From positions 2,790,001 to 2,854,000 of the forward strand of contig OY282386.1 of NCBI GenBank assembly GCA_958295945.1: DNA of 64,000 bases. The letters run 5' to 3'. The notes below the pieces were generated by a model that saw only the letters and a list, made by a program, of their open reading frames with translations, was not told the DNA's origin and did no database searches. Made by a program: the position numbers and the translations under genes. The DNA comes from Candidatus Poribacteria bacterium (lineage in GTDB: Bacteria; Poribacteria; WGA-4E; WGA-3G). Shown here piece by piece: positions 18,223 to 25,514 of the stretch. Position 1 is the first letter of the stretch. Each line of letters starts with the position of its first letter.

Positions 18223-18592
18223 ATGTTGATAAAATCTATAGAATCGGGAATGGTTCAGGTTGGACCTGATGGCAAAGATCGTTTTCGTGTGTTTACCTCC
18301 TTTATGTTTGATGACGGTGATCACATTTCCATTGTTCTAAAAAAAGAACAGGATGGTTGGGTGCTTTCAGACGAAGGACATACCTACATGCATCTTACTT
18401 ATGATATGAGTGAAAAAAAAATTATTTAGCGGGGCACGTTATCAAATTATATCAAATGCCCTTGAAGCATTTAACGTTGAAGATCGTTTTGGAGAATTAA
18501 TATTTAAGGTTCAGGAAGATCGCTTTGGTGATGCGTTATATTCCTTTGCTCAAGCACTTGTCCGAATGGGGGACGTGTTGTATCTGGAATAA
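18223..18592 (+). CDS. DUF1828-like protein, frameshifted in an A9 run
   Basis: The first frame (68 codons) encodes the DUF1828 N-terminus: FTSFMFDDGDHISIVLKK and GWVLSDEGHTYMHLTYD. It stops just after an A9 run at 18413-18421. The +1 frame continues the family pattern (ARYQIISNALEAFNVEDRFG, then FAQALVRMGDVLYL) to 18592. Dropping one A restores a protein of about 122 residues, the normal size of a DUF1828 domain. It may be a sequencing error, a phase-variable homopolymer or a recent pseudogene. DUF1828 proteins are small and often found with restriction or phage genes; the function is unknown. Confidence 0.6.
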
Positions 18593-18684
18593 GAACATGT
18601 TCAATCCACATTTATAGATGAGTTCCAATAATTTTGAGAATATTGGTTCAGACAATCAGCGCGCCTATAAAACAACAAACAATC

Positions 18685-20190
18685 ATGAACACCATTCGTA
18701 TCTTCATCAGCAGCGTTCAAAGAGAATTTGCACAGGAACGGAAGGCATTGCGCGACTTCCTGCGGAACGACCCGTTAATGCGACGATTCTTTGATGTATT
18801 CCTATTTGAAGATGTGCCAGCATCTGATCGCCGTCCGGATAACCTCTATCTGGACGAGGTTGAACAGTCTGATCTCTATGTCGGATTGTTGGGGAACAAC
18901 TACGGCTCAGAGGATGCAGACGGCATCTCACCGACAGAACGGGAATTCGATCAAGCGACCGATTCCGGTATACACCGACTCATTTTCGTCAAAGGGACTG
19001 ATGACAACGCACGACACCCGAAGATGCAGACACTTATTCAGAAAGCACAAGCCGGACTTATCCGAAAACGAATCAATACATCGGAGGAATTAGTAACAGC
19101 ACTTTACGAAGCATTAGTTGAATACCTTGATAGTGAAGACCTCATCCGTTCTGAACCTTTTGACGCTGCACCTTGTCTGAAAGCCTCGTTGGACGATCTT
19201 GACACCGAACAAATGGCGTGGTTTATCCGTATGGCACGTAGTGCCAGGGCATTCCCACTACCCGAAGATGTGTCAACCGAAGAGTTGTTGATCCATCTAA
19301 ATCTGTTAAACAGTGATAAACCGACAAACGCGGCGGTGTTACTTTTTGGCAAATCACCGCAGCGAGCTTTTATCTCTTCCGAAGTCCGGTGTGCTCATTT
19401 CCACGGAACACAGGTCGCTAAACCAATCCCATCCTATCAGGTCTACAAAGGCACAACGTTCCAACTCGTTGATCAAGCAGTAGATTTTGTCCTTAGCAAG
19501 ATCAATCTATCGGTGGGGACCCGTGCAGAAAGCGTGCAAGCTCCTGTTAGTTATGAAATACCGAAAGAAGTAGTAACCGAAGCCATCGTTAACGCTGTAG
19601 CACATCGGGACTATACCAGCAATGCCAGCGTCCAAGTAATGCTTTTTACAGATCGGATTGAAGTGTTAAATCCCGGTAGGCTACCACCGTCTCTCACATT
19701 GGAGCAATTAAGGGTCGCGCACACGTCAATTCCTAATAATCCGCTGCTCGCTGACTCTTTATATTTGGCACAATACATTGAACGGATGGGAACAGGAACT
19801 TTAGACATGATCCGCCGTTGCAGTGATGCTGGCTTACCCGAACCGGAATTCGACGACAGCAGTGGATTTAAGATAACGATTTGGCGTGCCAAACCAGAGT
19901 CACTGCCAGAGTCACTGCCAGAGTCACTGCCAGAGTCACTGCCAGAGTCACTGCAATCCAGAGTAATAGTGCTGCTTGCTAACGGTCCCAGACAAAAATC
20001 CGAATTGTCCAAAAGCTTAGGACAGAAAGCAATTTCTGCACGACTTAACGCAGTTGTCCGAGAACTTCTAACAGAACAGTTAATCGAATATACAATACCC
20101 GACAAACCCAACAGTCGGTTGCAGAAGTATCGTTTGACAAACAAAGGAAGGACAGAACTTACGAATCTGAAATCAAGAAGAGTGGATTAA
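18685..20190 (+). CDS. DUF4062 domain fused to RecG-like HATPase_c_4 ATPase and winged helix
   Basis: The start is taken as ATG 18685, where the DUF4062 signature MNTIRIFISSVQREFAQER begins; an upstream TTG would add 17 residues. DUF4062 (about 1-110) has a TIR-like Rossmann fold (SDLYVGLLGNNYG). The middle (about 190-400) matches the divergent HATPase_c_4 domain found in RecG-like regulators: VVTEAIVNAVAHRDYT (nucleotide-binding N box), NPGRLPPSL and YIERMGTGTLDMI. A tandem PESL linker leads to a C-terminal winged helix (SRVIVLLANGPRQKSELSK). Such fusions occur in defence islands, where they may sense infection; the role here is inferred from context. Confidence 0.8.
   Translation: MNTIRIFISSVQREFAQERKALRDFLRNDPLMRRFFDVFLFEDVPASDRRPDNLYLDEVEQSDLYVGLLGNNYGSEDADGISPTEREFDQATDSGIHRLIFVKGTDDNARHPKMQTLIQKAQAGLIRKRINTSEELVTALYEALVEYLDSEDLIRSEPFDAAPCLKASLDDLDTEQMAWFIRMARSARAFPLPEDVSTEELLIHLNLLNSDKPTNAAVLLFGKSPQRAFISSEVRCAHFHGTQVAKPIPSYQVYKGTTFQLVDQAVDFVLSKINLSVGTRAESVQAPVSYEIPKEVVTEAIVNAVAHRDYTSNASVQVMLFTDRIEVLNPGRLPPSLTLEQLRVAHTSIPNNPLLADSLYLAQYIERMGTGTLDMIRRCSDAGLPEPEFDDSSGFKITIWRAKPESLPESLPESLPESLPESLQSRVIVLLANGPRQKSELSKSLGQKAISARLNAVVRELLTEQLIEYTIPDKPNSRLQKYRLTNKGRTELTNLKSRRVD
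19894..19953 (+). repeat. In-frame 12-bp tandem repeat, five copies (PESL linker)
   Basis: ccagagtcactg is repeated exactly five times within the DUF4062-ATPase gene, encoding five PESL units between the ATPase and winged-helix domains. The identical copies imply recent slippage, and gain or loss of a unit keeps the frame. Confidence 0.95.
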
Positions 20191-20191
20191 G

Positions 20192-20282
20192 CTACAACTT
20201 ATGCTGCAGCATAAGTTGTAGGCGGAAACTCCGATTCCTAACTATAAATGTAATGGTCGCGATTCGGAAATCTTTCCTACCT
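20192..20282. repeat. Perfect 30-bp palindrome and decayed dispersed repeat after DUF4062 gene
   Basis: Bases 20192-20221 are a loopless perfect palindrome (left arm ctacaacttatgctg), starting just after the stop codon. It adjoins a diverged unit (20219-20282) of the gtaggagggaactccgattc family. It could end transcription of the accessory genes in either direction, though no T run follows. Confidence 0.6.
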
Positions 20283-20314
20283 TCAGATTGGGAATAACAA
20301 AGTTCTCGTATATT

Positions 20315-20373
20315 TTGTAGCACAATCTGTTAGATTATGTTTTCGATGCACAAACTGACAGTTTATGCTACAA
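20315..20373. repeat. Dispersed palindromic repeat, copy 2, in the hsdR leader
   Basis: This matches 2669-2727 (ttgtagcacaatctgttaga at the left, gacagtttatgctacaa at the right). Its right arm contains tacaat, a possible -10 box, 21 bp before the hsdR start, so the repeat may contribute the hsdR promoter. Confidence 0.6.
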
Positions 20374-20393
20374 TCACGAGGGGAGAGGAAACC

Positions 20394-23300
20394 ATGAATA
20401 CCGTCGGTGAAAAAGAAAAACGTATACAAGGACGACTCATCACATTTTTTCAAGATGCATTAGGGTACGAATACCTTGGCGACTGGCAATCCCGTGCAAA
20501 CAACAGCAACATTAATAAGGACTTGCTGACCGATTGGTTGAGGACACAAGGGCGTAATGATAGAATAATCAAAAAAGTTTATGATAAACTAAAAAGGGCA
20601 GCAGATGTCGGCGGAACAAAAACGCTTTACGACGTTAACCGTAAAATGTATGGTTTATTACGTTATGGAGCAAATGTGCGACCAGATACCGGGCAAAAAA
20701 ATATCACCGTCAAATTGATAGATTGGAAAAACCCTCATAAAAACCATTTCGGCATTGCAGAGGAGGTAACCCTAAAATCTAAAAACACCAACAAACGACC
20801 AGACCTTGTGCTATACATTAACGGTATCGCGATCGGAGTATTGGAATTGAAACGTTCCACCCGGTCTGTCTCTGAAGGAATCCGTCAGAACTATAGGAAC
20901 CAAAAGATTGAAAACATTGGTCATTTCTTTAGCACCGTGCAGCTTTTAATGGCAGGTAACGAATCACAAGGTCTACGTTACAGTGTCATAAATACAGAGG
21001 AGAAATATTGGCTGCAGTGGAAAGAGGACAAAGCACATCCCGCTGCTGGTGACAACCTGCTGCACAGGGATGTCAGCCAACTTTGCAACATAGAACGTAT
21101 TCTTGAACTCATACGCGACTTCATCGTTTTTGATGTGGATACAAAGAAAATATGCAGACACAATCAATACTTCAGTGTGAAGGCAGCACAAGATAAAGTC
21201 AAAAAACGTGAAGGCGGAATCATTTGGAATACACAAGGCAGCGGTAAAAGTCTCACAATGGTATGGTTAGCAAAATGGATACTTGAATACAAGGCAAATG
21301 CACGCGTGCTTATCATAACAGACCGTACAGAACTTGACGATCAGATTGAAGGTGTTTTTAAAGATGTCAATGTGAAAATTAAACGGACAAAAAAAGGATC
21401 GCAACTATTTAATGTTCTCAATAATACCACAGTAAGACTCATCTGTTCACTCGTACATAAATTCCGTTCCTCCAGTAATGACTACAATACTGATATCGAC
21501 GACTATGTGGAAGATATTGAAGTACAAAGAAGGGATACATTTAAACCAAAAGGGGAAATATATATCTTCGTGGACGAATGCCATCGCACACAGTCTGGAA
21601 AACTCCACAGAGCTATGACAACACTCCTTCCTGATGCTGTGCTTATAGCGTTTACAGGCACACCGTTATTTAAAACCGATAAACAACGGAGTATTGATAC
21701 CTTCGGTCCGTTCATACACACATACAAATATGACGAAGGGGTTCGCGATAATATCGTTTTAGACCTAATTTATGAAGCACGTAACATTGACATAGATATC
21801 ACGTCACAGGAGATGATTGACCAATTTTTTGAAGAGAGGACTCAGGGACTATCTAACACAGCAAAGATGCAACTGAAAAAGCGATGGGGAACTATAATGA
21901 AAGTGGAAAGTTCAATAGATCGTTTGGAAAAGATCGTTGCGGATATTGTGATAGATATGAACACACGTCCTCGATTAATGAGTGGAAAAGGGAATGCGAT
22001 GTTGGTTGCCGATAACATCTATTCTGCCTGTCGATTTTATGATCTGTTTCAAAATACAGAATTAGAAGGGAAATGTGCAGTCGTCACTTCATATAACCCC
22101 GCAGCAGATACAGACGACAGACAGCAGGAATATAAGACCTACAAAAAAATGCTCGCTGCGTATTTCAACGAACCGAAAGATTCGGCAATGTATAAGGCTG
22201 AAGCATTTGAAAAGGCAATCAAAAGGGATTTCGTCAAAAAACCAGATGAGATGAAACTTCTCATCGTTGTGGACAAACTACTCACAGGTTTTGATGCCCC
22301 ATCTGCTACCTATCTTTACATTGATAAAAGCATGCGAGATCACGGTCTCTTTCAGGCAATCTGTCGCGTCAATCGGCTTGATGGTGACGACAAGAAATTT
22401 GGTTACATCGTTGACTACCAAGACCTTTTTGGATCTCTAAAGAAGGCAATGACAGAATACACTGGGGATGCATTTGATAACTACGACATAGAAGACGTAA
22501 AAGGGTTATTAAAGAATAGACTTGTTAAAGCAAAGGAACGATTGGACATCACACGCGATCAGATTAAAGGATTGTGTGAACCTGTTGATCCACCCTATGA
22601 TACCCCCGACTACATGCGTTATTTCTGTTGTGAGGAGATTGGCAACAATGAACAGATAAAAGCAAATGAACCGAAACGTATAAAACTTTATAAATTTACA
22701 ACTGCATTTATACGTGCCTATGCTGACATTGCGAATGAAATGGAAGACGCGGGTTATTCTGATACCGAAGCAGAAAAGATGCAAAACGAGGTTTCGCACT
22801 ATGAAGAAGTTTGCAAAATGATAAAATTGGCGAGTGGGGATTATATTGACCTGAAAGTTTACGAACCCGACATGCGTCAACTACTGGATACATATATCGG
22901 TGCTGCGGATACTGAAAAAATCACAACTTTTGACGATACACCTCTCGTTGAGTTACTTGTTGAAAACAGAGAAGAAGCAATTGATGCACTACCCGAAAGC
23001 ATACGCAACAATGATGAGGCAATTGCAGCAACTATTGCAAACAATGTCCGAAGAGTAATCGTTGATAAGATGGATATAAATCCAAAGTATTATGAGGAAT
23101 TATCGATTCTGCTAGAGGAAGTGATTAACAAACGTAGGGAAGAGGCAATAGATTACAGAAATTTCCTATCTAAAGTAGTTGAACTGGGAGAACAGGCAAA
23201 TGATCCTGATACTTTTCGCGACTACCCGTCTGATATTAACACGCCACCATGCAAGGCACTATATGACAACTTAGGAGATGCACCGTCAGAACGACGGCAT

Positions 23301-23483
23301 TCAGGTGCAATCGCTCTGGACACCGCTATCCGAGATGCCCTCACTGACAATTGGAAAGGATCCCATTTCAAAGAACGCCGTGTCAAAAGTGCGATTAAGA
23401 GAGTAATTCAGAAAGAATTAGACGATCTTGACCTTGATATTGATAAAATATTTGAACTTGCGAAGAGCCAAGATGAATACTAA
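20394..23483 (+). CDS. hsdR: Type I restriction endonuclease subunit HsdR
   Basis: HsdR translocates DNA with ATP and cuts it away from the recognition site. The ATG at 20394 follows gaggggagagg; an upstream in-frame ATG at 20337 lies inside a repeat and is rejected. The 1029 residues show the PD-(D/E)xK nuclease (RPDLVLYINGIAIGVLELK, Asp137, Glu151, Lys153), Walker A GSGKS at 281-285, DECH at 393-396, FTGTPL (motif III), TGFDAPSATYLYID, and QAICRVNRL (motif VI). Length and order are those of a standard HsdR. It should pair with hsdM/hsdS at 12.1-15.8 kb, from which it is separated by accessory genes. Confidence 0.95.
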   Translation: MNTVGEKEKRIQGRLITFFQDALGYEYLGDWQSRANNSNINKDLLTDWLRTQGRNDRIIKKVYDKLKRAADVGGTKTLYDVNRKMYGLLRYGANVRPDTGQKNITVKLIDWKNPHKNHFGIAEEVTLKSKNTNKRPDLVLYINGIAIGVLELKRSTRSVSEGIRQNYRNQKIENIGHFFSTVQLLMAGNESQGLRYSVINTEEKYWLQWKEDKAHPAAGDNLLHRDVSQLCNIERILELIRDFIVFDVDTKKICRHNQYFSVKAAQDKVKKREGGIIWNTQGSGKSLTMVWLAKWILEYKANARVLIITDRTELDDQIEGVFKDVNVKIKRTKKGSQLFNVLNNTTVRLICSLVHKFRSSSNDYNTDIDDYVEDIEVQRRDTFKPKGEIYIFVDECHRTQSGKLHRAMTTLLPDAVLIAFTGTPLFKTDKQRSIDTFGPFIHTYKYDEGVRDNIVLDLIYEARNIDIDITSQEMIDQFFEERTQGLSNTAKMQLKKRWGTIMKVESSIDRLEKIVADIVIDMNTRPRLMSGKGNAMLVADNIYSACRFYDLFQNTELEGKCAVVTSYNPAADTDDRQQEYKTYKKMLAAYFNEPKDSAMYKAEAFEKAIKRDFVKKPDEMKLLIVVDKLLTGFDAPSATYLYIDKSMRDHGLFQAICRVNRLDGDDKKFGYIVDYQDLFGSLKKAMTEYTGDAFDNYDIEDVKGLLKNRLVKAKERLDITRDQIKGLCEPVDPPYDTPDYMRYFCCEEIGNNEQIKANEPKRIKLYKFTTAFIRAYADIANEMEDAGYSDTEAEKMQNEVSHYEEVCKMIKLASGDYIDLKVYEPDMRQLLDTYIGAADTEKITTFDDTPLVELLVENREEAIDALPESIRNNDEAIAATIANNVRRVIVDKMDINPKYYEELSILLEEVINKRREEAIDYRNFLSKVVELGEQANDPDTFRDYPSDINTPPCKALYDNLGDAPSERRHSGAIALDTAIRDALTDNWKGSHFKERRVKSAIKRVIQKELDDLDLDIDKIFELAKSQDEY

Positions 23484-24207
23484 AACCGAAAATTATCAAA
23501 TTGAAGTAAGCGGTTACTCCATAGATGTAATTCGCAAAGACATTAAGCATCTCTATATTGGTGTTCATCCACCCAACGGACAGATCCGCGTGTCGGTACC
23601 GCTGCGATTGGACGATGATGCCGTTCGGTTGGCTATCATTTCCCGTTTAGGATGGATTAAACGCAAACAAGAACCATATAAAAGTCAAGTTCGCCAATCA
23701 CAACGGGAATATGTGTCAGGTGAAAGCCACTTTTTTGCTGGCAGACGCTACCGCCTCAAAGTCTCAGAGCAAAATTCACCACCGAAAGTACAACTCCTTA
23801 ACAATACAAGAATCGGACTTACCGTGCGTCCAGGCACTGATAGAGACAAACGTGAGTCGGTGCTATATGAATGGTATAGAGAACATCTCCATGCCCAGTT
23901 GCCACCGCTTATCACCAAATGGGAAACAAAAATGCAGGTACCCGTTAACGAGGTGCGCATCAAGAAAATGAAAACGCAATGGGGATCTTGTAATATTGAA
24001 GCGAGACGCATCTGGTTAAATCTTGAGTTGGCAAAGAAACCGAAATCGTGTCTGGTATATGTATTGGTTCATGAGATGACGCATCTATTGGAGCGTCACC
24101 ATAACGATAGATTTCGTGAACTGATGGACACATTTCTACCGCAGTGGCGCACCTATCGTGACCAACTGAATGCTGCACCCCTTGCGCACGAAAATTGGCG
24201 ATATTGA
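23473..24207 (+). CDS. YgjP-like metal-dependent protease/hydrolase (DUF45) of the R-M operon
   Basis: The ATG at 23473 overlaps the hsdR end by 11 nt; an earlier in-frame start would lie deeper inside hsdR. The 244 residues show the YgjP/DUF45 zincin pattern: KMKTQWGSCN at about 166-174, then VHEMTHLLERHHNDRF with the zinc motif HExxH at 200-204 and further His209/His210. This family is commonly encoded next to hsdR in type I systems, where a role in turnover of the restriction complex has been suggested but not, to my knowledge, settled. It is the last gene of the island. Confidence 0.88.
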   Translation: MNTKTENYQIEVSGYSIDVIRKDIKHLYIGVHPPNGQIRVSVPLRLDDDAVRLAIISRLGWIKRKQEPYKSQVRQSQREYVSGESHFFAGRRYRLKVSEQNSPPKVQLLNNTRIGLTVRPGTDRDKRESVLYEWYREHLHAQLPPLITKWETKMQVPVNEVRIKKMKTQWGSCNIEARRIWLNLELAKKPKSCLVYVLVHEMTHLLERHHNDRFRELMDTFLPQWRTYRDQLNAAPLAHENWRY

Positions 24208-24300
24208 ATAGGACTTGATGTGTAACTTTTTGATAGAACGGGCACGCTCACCCCAATCAACGGGTGTGTAAAGTAATTGGAATTAACCGCATAAATCATT

Positions 24301-24353
24301 GTCCGAGGGAACTCCGATTCCCGATTTATCGCGATTCGGAGATCGCTCCTACA
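24301..24353. repeat. Dispersed palindromic repeat
   Basis: A short copy of the gagggaactccgattcccga / gattcggagatcgctcctac pair, as at 8021 and inside the MITEs near 35-37 kb. It closes the restriction island on its right side. Confidence 0.75.
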
Positions 24354-24373
24354 AGTATATTGAACTTTACAAT

Positions 24374-24402
24374 TTGCACCACACAGACAATTCTGCTATA
24401 AT
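24374..24402 (+). promoter_or_regulatory. Sigma-70-type promoter for the BMP lipoprotein
   Basis: TTGCAC at 24374-24379 and TATAAT at 24397-24402 with a 17-bp spacer, 34 bp before the ATG, which also has a taggaga ribosome site. Confidence 0.65.
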
Positions 24403-24435
24403 TGTGTGAGTTTCAACAAAAGATAGGAGAACAAC

Positions 24436-25476
24436 ATGATGATACAAGTACGTCGGTCAATTAAGTTTAGTGTAGAATTTACGATATGTTTGATGCTTCT
24501 TTTAACTATTTCAGCCGCGTTAATTGGATGTTTAGATAAACAAACGGAAGAGGAATTCAAGGTTGCTATGCTTCTTCCTGCTTCTAAGTCGGATGCAGGA
24601 TGGAATGCATTGGCATACGATGGACTTGTCCTGATAGAGAAAGAACTGGGGGCAAAAATAATAGATGTTGAGAGTAAGACTATGCCTGAGCAGGAGCAAC
24701 ACTTCCGTTATTATGCAAATAAGGGATTTGACTTGATCTTTGGTCATGGTTATGAATATCAAGAACCTGCGAAGGCAGTCGCACCAGATTTTCCAGATAC
24801 GATTTTTATTACATCCTCAGGTGGCACTGTCACAGACAATATTTGTCCTATGAACTTACGGGTTGAGCAACCTGCATACCTTTTAGGTATGATGGCGGGT
24901 ATGATGACACAGGGAAACAAACTGGGTTGTATCGGTGGACAGGAGATTCCATCTGTCAAAAGTACTTTCATTGCTTTTGAACATGGTGCGAAGACCGTTA
25001 ATCCTGAAGTAGAAGTTATCCAAATGTGGGTTGGCGACTGGACAGATGCTGTTACAGGGAAAAGATACTCAGAAGCACTGATTAATCAAGGTGTTGACTT
25101 CCTGTTTCCGAATGCAGATGCTGCTGGACTTGGTGCTTATGAAGCGGCAGAGAATGCCTTGGAAAATGGTAAAATCGTCTACACATTTGGAGCCAATCTT
25201 GACAAAAGTAAGATTTCACCCAACACTGTCCTCGCCAATGCTGTGGTTACACCTTCAGCTTTTTTAAAGGTTGCAAAACTTGTTAAGGATGGCAAGTTCA
25301 AACCGCAGATTTATACCTTTAATATGTTGAAAGACCGGGCAATCACACTCACCTACAATCCTAAGATGAAAGATAAGATACCTCAAAATGTACTTGATAA
25401 AGTGGAAGAGGCAAAGTCTCAAATCTTATCGGGTGAGCTTGAGGTGAAGCAAATTGATTTTACTGAAGAAAACTAA
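24436..25476 (+). CDS. BMP-family (PnrA/Med-like) substrate-binding lipoprotein
   Basis: The N-terminus is a lipoprotein signal with lipobox AALIGC (Cys near residue 32), so the mature protein would be tethered to a membrane in the periplasm. The body follows the BMP/PnrA fold: FKVAMLLPASKSDAGWNALAYDGL, LIFGHGYEYQEPAKAVAPDFPD, QPAYLLGMMAGMMTQGNKLGCIGG and FLFPNADAAGLGAYEAAE. BMP proteins feed purine nucleosides or related ligands to ABC importers. No ABC ATPase or permease gene adjoins it, so its partners must be elsewhere, or it acts as a sensor. It precedes the formate dehydrogenase by 38 bp. Confidence 0.88.
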   Translation: MMIQVRRSIKFSVEFTICLMLLLTISAALIGCLDKQTEEEFKVAMLLPASKSDAGWNALAYDGLVLIEKELGAKIIDVESKTMPEQEQHFRYYANKGFDLIFGHGYEYQEPAKAVAPDFPDTIFITSSGGTVTDNICPMNLRVEQPAYLLGMMAGMMTQGNKLGCIGGQEIPSVKSTFIAFEHGAKTVNPEVEVIQMWVGDWTDAVTGKRYSEALINQGVDFLFPNADAAGLGAYEAAENALENGKIVYTFGANLDKSKISPNTVLANAVVTPSAFLKVAKLVKDGKFKPQIYTFNMLKDRAITLTYNPKMKDKIPQNVLDKVEEAKSQILSGELEVKQIDFTEEN

Positions 25477-25514
25477 CTGCTTCTGTTCAAACTTGGTAGG
25501 AAGAAACAGGGATT

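Noticed and set aside
20337-20393. Upstream start for hsdR
   Set aside because: It lies inside a dispersed repeat; the ATG at 20394 follows gaggggagagg.
24436-25476. The missing DctP of the TRAP transporter
   Set aside because: Its fold signature is BMP/PnrA, not DctP, it has its own promoter and lies 12.5 kb away.
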